A stretch of DNA of 19,896 nucleotides from Verrucomicrobiota bacterium (lineage in GTDB: Bacteria > Verrucomicrobiota > Kiritimatiellia > Kiritimatiellales > Pontiellaceae). The stretch covers positions 1 to 19,896 of the forward strand of contig DOEU01000079.1 of the NCBI GenBank assembly GCA_003532555.1. Direction: 5' to 3'. The notes below the pieces were generated by a model. It had not been told where the DNA came from, did not search any database, and was given only the letters and a program-made list of their open reading frames with translations. Of the stretch, positions 15,892-19,896 are shown one piece after another; position 1 is the stretch's first letter; each line of letters starts with the position of its first letter. Both the position numbers and the translations under genes were made by a program.

Positions 15892-16983
15892 TCAACTCAT
15901 TGAAGCCCACGTAGCTTCAAGGAGTTCTTCGGGCAAAGAATGCCCAGTCGAAACGGTGCCAATCGATGAGGCTAAGACAAATTGAGGAGCTCCACCAAAT
16001 GCTTTTTTATCAACACTCATCGCCTCTCGCAAAGCAATCCAATTCAATCCCATCGCACGAACCGGTAATCCTAATTTTACCAACAATGCTTCAATCCGAT
16101 CTGCTTCTTTAGATGACATCCCGCAAACTGCCACCGACAACCGTGCTGCATAAACCATACCCACTGAAATAGCCTCCCCGTGAATATATATTCCTCCATA
16201 TCCAGCTTTATTTTCAATCGCATGTCCTAAGGTATGTCCAAAATTTAGTATAGCTCGGAGGCTCCCCTCGCGTTCATCAGCCGCAACTACCTCTGCCTTA
16301 ATTTCGCAACAACGCCTTACTAGATCAGATAATATCGCACGGTTCCCCGTTGGGTGCAACTCCTCCACTTTCGCCTCGATGTGATCAAAGAATACTCGGT
16401 CACGAATAATTCCATACTTCACCACCTCAGCCATACCAGCCAGAAACTCTCTTTGTGGCAGCGTACTTAAAGTCTTCAGATCAATAAAAACTAATGATGG
16501 TTGATGAAAAGCTCCAACTAAATTTTTTCCTTCCGCTAAGTTGATCCCTGTTTTACCACCCACTGAACTATCAACCATTGCTAGCAATGAAGTTGGAATT
16601 TGTACAAAAGGAATTCCTCGTAAAAAAGAGGCCGCTGCATATCCAGCCAAATCGCCCACTACTCCGCCACCCAATGCCACTATAAATCCCTGCCGATCTA
16701 ATCCCGCTGTCAATGCGGCACTATATAAATCAACCAATTGGTTACTCGATTTCGAGGACTCACCTGCTGGAATCATTACCAAGGAGGGTGAAAAATTAGC
16801 CGCCCGCAATGAAGCAACCACCTTATCTCCATATATCTCACCTGTATGCTCATCTGCAATTACTAAGCAAACTCCAGACAACCCTTCTGCTGCAATAATT
16901 GAACCTATTTCAGACTGCATATCAGAGCCAATATGTATCGGATATGACCTATCTCCAAGCTCTACATTAACGTTGTATGACAT
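15892..16983 (-). CDS. aroB: 3-dehydroquinate synthase
   Basis: A 363-residue cytoplasmic enzyme for the second step of the shikimate pathway: conversion of DAHP to 3-dehydroquinate with NAD and a divalent metal. The NAD-binding loop ALGGGVVGDLAGYAA (103-117) and PTSLLAMVDSSVGGKTGIN (130-148) are conserved. The metal ligands are Glu186 (MAEVVKYG), His250 (NFGHTLGHAIE) and His268 (IHGEAISVGM). The start ATG 16983 gives MSYNVNVELGDRSYPIHIG, which aligns with the usual AroB N-terminus; GGGAGGAG lies 15 nt upstream, farther than ideal. A GTG at 17031 in the same frame would add 16 residues but would put that purine stretch inside the coding region. The gene lies between folC and topA with 174 bp and 155 bp gaps, so it may be its own transcription unit. 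Confidence 0.97.
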   Translation of the reverse strand: MSYNVNVELGDRSYPIHIGSDMQSEIGSIIAAEGLSGVCLVIADEHTGEIYGDKVVASLRAANFSPSLVMIPAGESSKSSNQLVDLYSAALTAGLDRQGFIVALGGGVVGDLAGYAAASFLRGIPFVQIPTSLLAMVDSSVGGKTGINLAEGKNLVGAFHQPSLVFIDLKTLSTLPQREFLAGMAEVVKYGIIRDRVFFDHIEAKVEELHPTGNRAILSDLVRRCCEIKAEVVAADEREGSLRAILNFGHTLGHAIENKAGYGGIYIHGEAISVGMVYAARLSVAVCGMSSKEADRIEALLVKLGLPVRAMGLNWIALREAMSVDKKAFGGAPQFVLASSIGTVSTGHSLPEELLEATWASMS

Positions 16984-17157
16984 GTCTCGAGTGTGTATCT
17001 CCTCCCACCACCTTGAGTCAACTAGAATCACTTCAAAAATTTGATATTTTTAACAAATTTATGAATATCACTCGGGCTTAGCGGCTAAACTTAATGCAAG
17101 GTAAGGACAAAAAAATTACCATATTAAACACCCACTTAATCACTTAAACCGAAGAGG

Positions 17158-18441
17158 TTATTTTAATAGAAATAGATCTGCATTTAGGAGTCCTTCTTCT
17201 ACACATGCCTCCATGAGATAAAGGGATCCACAAACAACTACCATTCGACCCACCTCCATCTGCGCCCATGCCGCAGCCTCACTCCAAGCCTCTTGCAACG
17301 AACACGCATCTGCATGCGCGCCTCCCATACGAGCCCTAAGTGCAGCTTCCTCGGCTGACAACCCGCGTGAACACGACAATGGAACTGCCCACACCCGATG
17401 CGCCCGCTTGTGCCATGTTCGCACATAGCCCTCAACATCTTTATCTTCCAGAAAACCCACAATAAAACTAATCTCTTGTTCCGGAAAACTCGCTCTTAAA
17501 TTCTCCGCCAAAACCGCTCCGCCTTGCGGATTATGTGACCCATCTAACCAAATAGACGGCTGCGAAGACACCTCCATTAACCGGCCCGGCCAACGAACCT
17601 GTTCCAACCCCTTCACAAATGCAAGCTCGATCGAAAGTATGTCGGAAAGCACCTCAAGAGCCGTTACTGCCACTGCAACATTTTCGCGTTGAGCAGCACC
17701 CAACAAAGGTAATTCAAACGCTGGCAAACTGCGCTCCTGCGTTTCCACCTTCAGCCGCTGTGGAGTCGCCATCAAGCGAACCCCCACCGATTCATCGCTA
17801 TAATGGATCGGCTCACCCACAGCATCCAATACCGCCCGCACATCCATCTCCTGCGGAGCACTGATTACCGGACGACCTGATTTGATAATGCCTGCCTTCT
17901 CTCCTGCAATCGCCTCCAGTGTATCGCCCAAAAAATCAGTATGATCAATTCCAATCTTCGTAATCACCGAACAGAGCGGATACACCACATTGGTGGCATC
18001 CCAGCGCCCTCCCATACCTGTTTCAATGATCGCCACATCTACCTGCTCATCGGCAAAAAACTGAAACGCAATAAGTGTTGAAATCTCAAAAAAGGTGGCA
18101 CGCCGTAGACCCAACTCTTCACAAGCCGTATCAGCATGCGCCTCAAGAGCCAAAATATAACGATTCAATTTTTTCTCTGAAATCGAAACTCCATTGATCC
18201 TAAAACGCTCTTGAAATGAAAGTAAATGCGGTGATGTATAGAGCCCTGTTTTCAATCCCGAAGCACGCAAAACCGACTCGATCATCGCGCAGACCGAACC
18301 CTTTCCATTGGTTCCCGCCACATGCACAAGAGCAAAAGAGCGCTCTGGATAATCTAGCGTTTCAACCAACGCCTCCATCACTTCTAAACCTGGTTGTATC
18401 CCCTCAGCGGTTCGCCGGTAGAGATATTCCACAGCATTCAT
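17158..18441 (-). CDS. folC: Folylpolyglutamate synthase / dihydrofolate synthase
   Basis: A 427-residue cytoplasmic Mur-ligase-fold enzyme that adds glutamate to dihydropteroate and to folates with ATP. Residues 40-51 (HVAGTNGKGSVC) are the P-loop, followed by YTSPHLLSFQERFRING (68-84). IIETGMGGRWDATN (138-151), KIGIDHTDFLGDT (162-174) and IAGEKAGIIK (178-187) are the central-domain ATP/metal motifs. WLDGSHNPQG (298-307) starts the C-terminal domain. Length and motif order match the usual bifunctional FolC. Its ATG overlaps the accD stop in an ATGA arrangement, and there is no separate Shine-Dalgarno, so translation is coupled to accD. The accD-folC pair is also found together in other bacteria, including E. 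coli. Confidence 0.96.
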   Translation of the reverse strand: MNAVEYLYRRTAEGIQPGLEVMEALVETLDYPERSFALVHVAGTNGKGSVCAMIESVLRASGLKTGLYTSPHLLSFQERFRINGVSISEKKLNRYILALEAHADTACEELGLRRATFFEISTLIAFQFFADEQVDVAIIETGMGGRWDATNVVYPLCSVITKIGIDHTDFLGDTLEAIAGEKAGIIKSGRPVISAPQEMDVRAVLDAVGEPIHYSDESVGVRLMATPQRLKVETQERSLPAFELPLLGAAQRENVAVAVTALEVLSDILSIELAFVKGLEQVRWPGRLMEVSSQPSIWLDGSHNPQGGAVLAENLRASFPEQEISFIVGFLEDKDVEGYVRTWHKRAHRVWAVPLSCSRGLSAEEAALRARMGGAHADACSLQEAWSEAAAWAQMEVGRMVVVCGSLYLMEACVEEGLLNADLFLLK

Positions 18442-19289
18442 AGCCGCGTATCACAAAGATAGTCTAATACAGAAACCATCCGCTCTCGCATCTCATTACG
18501 AGGTACAACCATATCAATTAAACCATGATCCTGTAAAAACTCCGCACGCTGGAATCCTTCTGGTAAATCCTGTTGAATTGTCTCTTTTATTACCCGAGGA
18601 CCAGCAAAACCTATTAAAGCCTTTGGCTCTGCCACAATCAAATCACCCAACGTAGCAAAACTCGCCATGACGCCAGCCATCGTCGGATGAGTAAGAATTG
18701 GTATGTAAGGTAATCCTGCCTCCGCATGGCGTGCCAGGGCTCCACTTGTTTTCGCCATCTGCATAAGACTCAGTAGCCCCTCATACATTCTCGCCCCTCC
18801 AGAAGTACACACCAATAAAACCGGTCTTTTTTCTGCAGTACAGCGCTCGATCAAATACGTAATACGCTCTCCAACAACACTACCCATACTAGCTCCAAGA
18901 AAAGAGAAATCCATAACCCCTAAGCCAATTTTACGACCAGATAAAGTACATCCTCCAACCGTAACTGCATCGGTGTACCCCGACTTCTTTTGATTCGCTT
19001 CCAGCTTGTCAACATAAGACTGACGACCAGTAAAGCCTAAGATGTCAATTGATGTAATTGAACCTGCCCACTCATCAAAAGAACCCTCATCAGATAGTAA
19101 CTGAATGCGCTTATCCCGCGGTAAATAAAAATGATGCCCGCACTTCGGACATACTTCTAAATTGGCACTGATCTCCTCTTTGTAAATGATCTCTCCACAT
19201 GAAGGACATTTAACCCAAAGACCATCTGGCACATCCCGCTTCTTTACCTGAATCGTCGTGTAGTTCTGTTTTTTCCCAAATAGAGCCAT
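18438..19289 (-). CDS. accD: Acetyl-CoA carboxylase carboxyltransferase subunit beta
   Basis: A 283-residue cytoplasmic subunit that, with AccA, transfers the carboxyl group from carboxybiotin to acetyl-CoA, forming malonyl-CoA for fatty acid synthesis. The zinc ribbon is intact: Cys28, Cys31, Cys47 and Cys50 (VKCPSCG and VCPKCGHHF). The crotonase-like domain carries DFSFLGASMGSVVGE (127-141), CTSGGARMYEG (161-171) and IGFAGPRVI (226-234). MYEG replaces the more common MQEG in the glycine-rich motif. The start is ATG 19289, giving MALFGKKQNY, because AAGGA lies 7 nt upstream; an in-frame start at 19403 would add 38 residues rich in Cys and charged residues that the family lacks. The stop overlaps the folC start. 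Confidence 0.97.
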   Translation of the reverse strand: MALFGKKQNYTTIQVKKRDVPDGLWVKCPSCGEIIYKEEISANLEVCPKCGHHFYLPRDKRIQLLSDEGSFDEWAGSITSIDILGFTGRQSYVDKLEANQKKSGYTDAVTVGGCTLSGRKIGLGVMDFSFLGASMGSVVGERITYLIERCTAEKRPVLLVCTSGGARMYEGLLSLMQMAKTSGALARHAEAGLPYIPILTHPTMAGVMASFATLGDLIVAEPKALIGFAGPRVIKETIQQDLPEGFQRAEFLQDHGLIDMVVPRNEMRERMVSVLDYLCDTRL

Positions 19290-19465
19290 CTTCTCATCCT
19301 TCCTAAACCACGAGCTACACTCACGAAACAAATCGCCTTCGCTCTTACTTCTCGTAGTGTATTCGCACGCGCATCCACCGTCGCATCCGTGGAATAACAT
19401 CATCCACTACCAATACTGATTTTCCTTTTACCGAATCTCACTAAACAACTTCGCATGCAGATGAA

Positions 19466-19494
19466 ACGTTACTCATCCGTTCCGCGACTGTCAA
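19466..19494 (-). promoter_or_regulatory. Candidate accD-folC promoter
   Basis: On the minus strand a perfect TTGACA (19489-19494) and TAACGT (19466-19471) are 17 bp apart. This would give a leader of about 170 nt before accD. The -10 box matches at only the three most conserved positions. TATAAT-like boxes also occur further upstream (around 19562-19567 and 19593-19598), without good -35 partners. Confidence 0.4.
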
Positions 19495-19786
19495 ATGTGT
19501 TTGCGTAAGGGTCGCGGTCACCCATTTCAACCGCCGCCCCGCATAAGCAAAATGTAACCGTTTAATTATAACATGCGCGAGTAGCACTGATTGATTATAT
19601 CCTCGCCTTTTTTTACACTCTATATACAAGAGAATTGTTGCCATCAAATAATACTCCACATCCGAAAATTCAGCCGCTATTAGCCGATAAAAAATCTCAG
19701 CCAAATCTGGAAAAAGCTAAAATCCCCGACGATATTTGGGCTCCTAAATCACCTCCATTATCATGCCGCCATACCATACAGCAAAC

Positions 19787-19808
19787 TGAGAGCGATCATA
19801 TGCTCTCA
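19787..19808. repeat. Inverted repeat TGAGAGC-8 nt-GCTCTCA, possible terminator
   Basis: Perfect 7 bp arms with an 8 nt loop. Read on the minus strand, the first arm starts with the TGA that ends the edge open frame, and the hairpin is followed by GTTTGCTG, a poor T-run. It could be a terminator of an upstream gene outside the window; the weak tail makes this uncertain. Confidence 0.35.
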
Positions 19809-19896
19809 TACAATCTTAAAAAAATAACAGATGTACATATGTTCCACCGCACACATAATCGGATTACCACATTGATCCCAATGCGGTAACTCAACC

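Larger units (their letters stand above)
19290..19896. other. Region upstream of accD without a defensible gene
   Basis: This 607 bp stretch holds the candidate accD promoter and several A/T-rich tracts. A minus-strand open frame of 87 codons (19441-19704) has only a TTG start, no ribosome site, no recognisable motif, and contains the promoter boxes. A plus-strand frame of 84 codons (19635-19889) is equally unremarkable. At the right edge a minus-strand frame of 30 codons (19806-19896) could be the end of a gene entering the window: it reads VELPHWDQCGNPIMCAVEHM and ends at a TGA placed inside an inverted repeat. Confidence 0.45.

Noticed and set aside
16541..17044. Plus-strand open frame of 167 codons opposite aroB
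   Set aside because: It is antisense to the conserved AroB NAD-binding region and has no recognisable content.
17043..17069. GATATT...AATATC inverted repeat before aroB
   Set aside because: The arms are 6 bp, A/T-only apart from the outer base, and far apart; too likely by chance in this A/T-rich gap.
19441..19704. Minus-strand 87-codon open frame upstream of accD
   Set aside because: It needs a TTG start without a ribosome site, shows no motif, and contains the best accD promoter boxes.
19635..19889. Plus-strand 84-codon open frame at the right edge
   Set aside because: No ribosome site or recognisable motif, and rich in Pro/His/Lys/Thr as expected for a chance frame in this C-rich strand.
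1..19896. CRISPR arrays, tRNA or rRNA genes, insertion sequences, prophage or defence genes
   Set aside because: I saw no direct-repeat arrays, cloverleaf-like segments, transposase motifs or terminal inverted repeats. The only recombinase is a chromosomal Xer protein coupled to topA.

Overview
The window reads as a piece of a bacterial chromosome. Every gene I can support lies on the minus strand, so transcription runs from high to low coordinates. It joins a housekeeping block (19289 down to 12218) to a secreted polysaccharide-degradation block (11721 down to the left edge). Three secreted type I sulfatases of different types sit with several glycoside hydrolases in one tight cluster, with no SusC/SusD pair and no transporter. 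Together with a TopA whose C-terminus is not the usual zinc-ribbon type, this suggests the PVC superphylum (Kiritimatiellota, Verrucomicrobiota, Lentisphaerota or Planctomycetota), most likely a marine or aquatic degrader of sulfated glycans. This placement is inference: no rRNA or other phylogenetic marker was used.

Housekeeping block, in transcription order: accD (acetyl-CoA carboxylase beta subunit) and folC (folate polyglutamylation) overlap by 4 nt; aroB (3-dehydroquinate synthase) follows after 174 bp; topA (DNA topoisomerase I) follows after 155 bp with its own candidate promoter; xerC (tyrosine recombinase) starts directly at the topA stop codon. The 607 bp upstream of accD hold a candidate promoter and no gene I can defend. 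The roughly 500 bp between xerC and the next gene hold a candidate operon promoter and scraps of open frame that may be a decayed gene.

Polysaccharide block, in transcription order: arylsulfatase, GH27-like alpha-galactosidase, PhoD-like metallophosphoesterase, GH49-like (clan GH-N) beta-helix hydrolase, iduronate-2-sulfatase-type sulfatase, heparan-N-sulfatase-type sulfatase, GH31 (MYORG-type) alpha-glycosidase, and the first 127 codons of a GH16-like endo-hydrolase that runs off the left edge. Most junctions are 1-50 nt or overlapping, so this looks like one operon of exported enzymes. All eight have N-terminal signal peptides. The likely division of labour is backbone cutting by GH16 and the beta-helix enzyme, sulfate removal by the three sulfatases, and exo-alpha-galactosyl removal by GH27 and GH31. 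A sulfated galactan-type substrate fits the enzyme set but is not proved by sequence. The phosphatase-like gene and the beta-helix gene are the least expected members. The only large gap (5142-5310) contains what looks like the tail of a lost gene.
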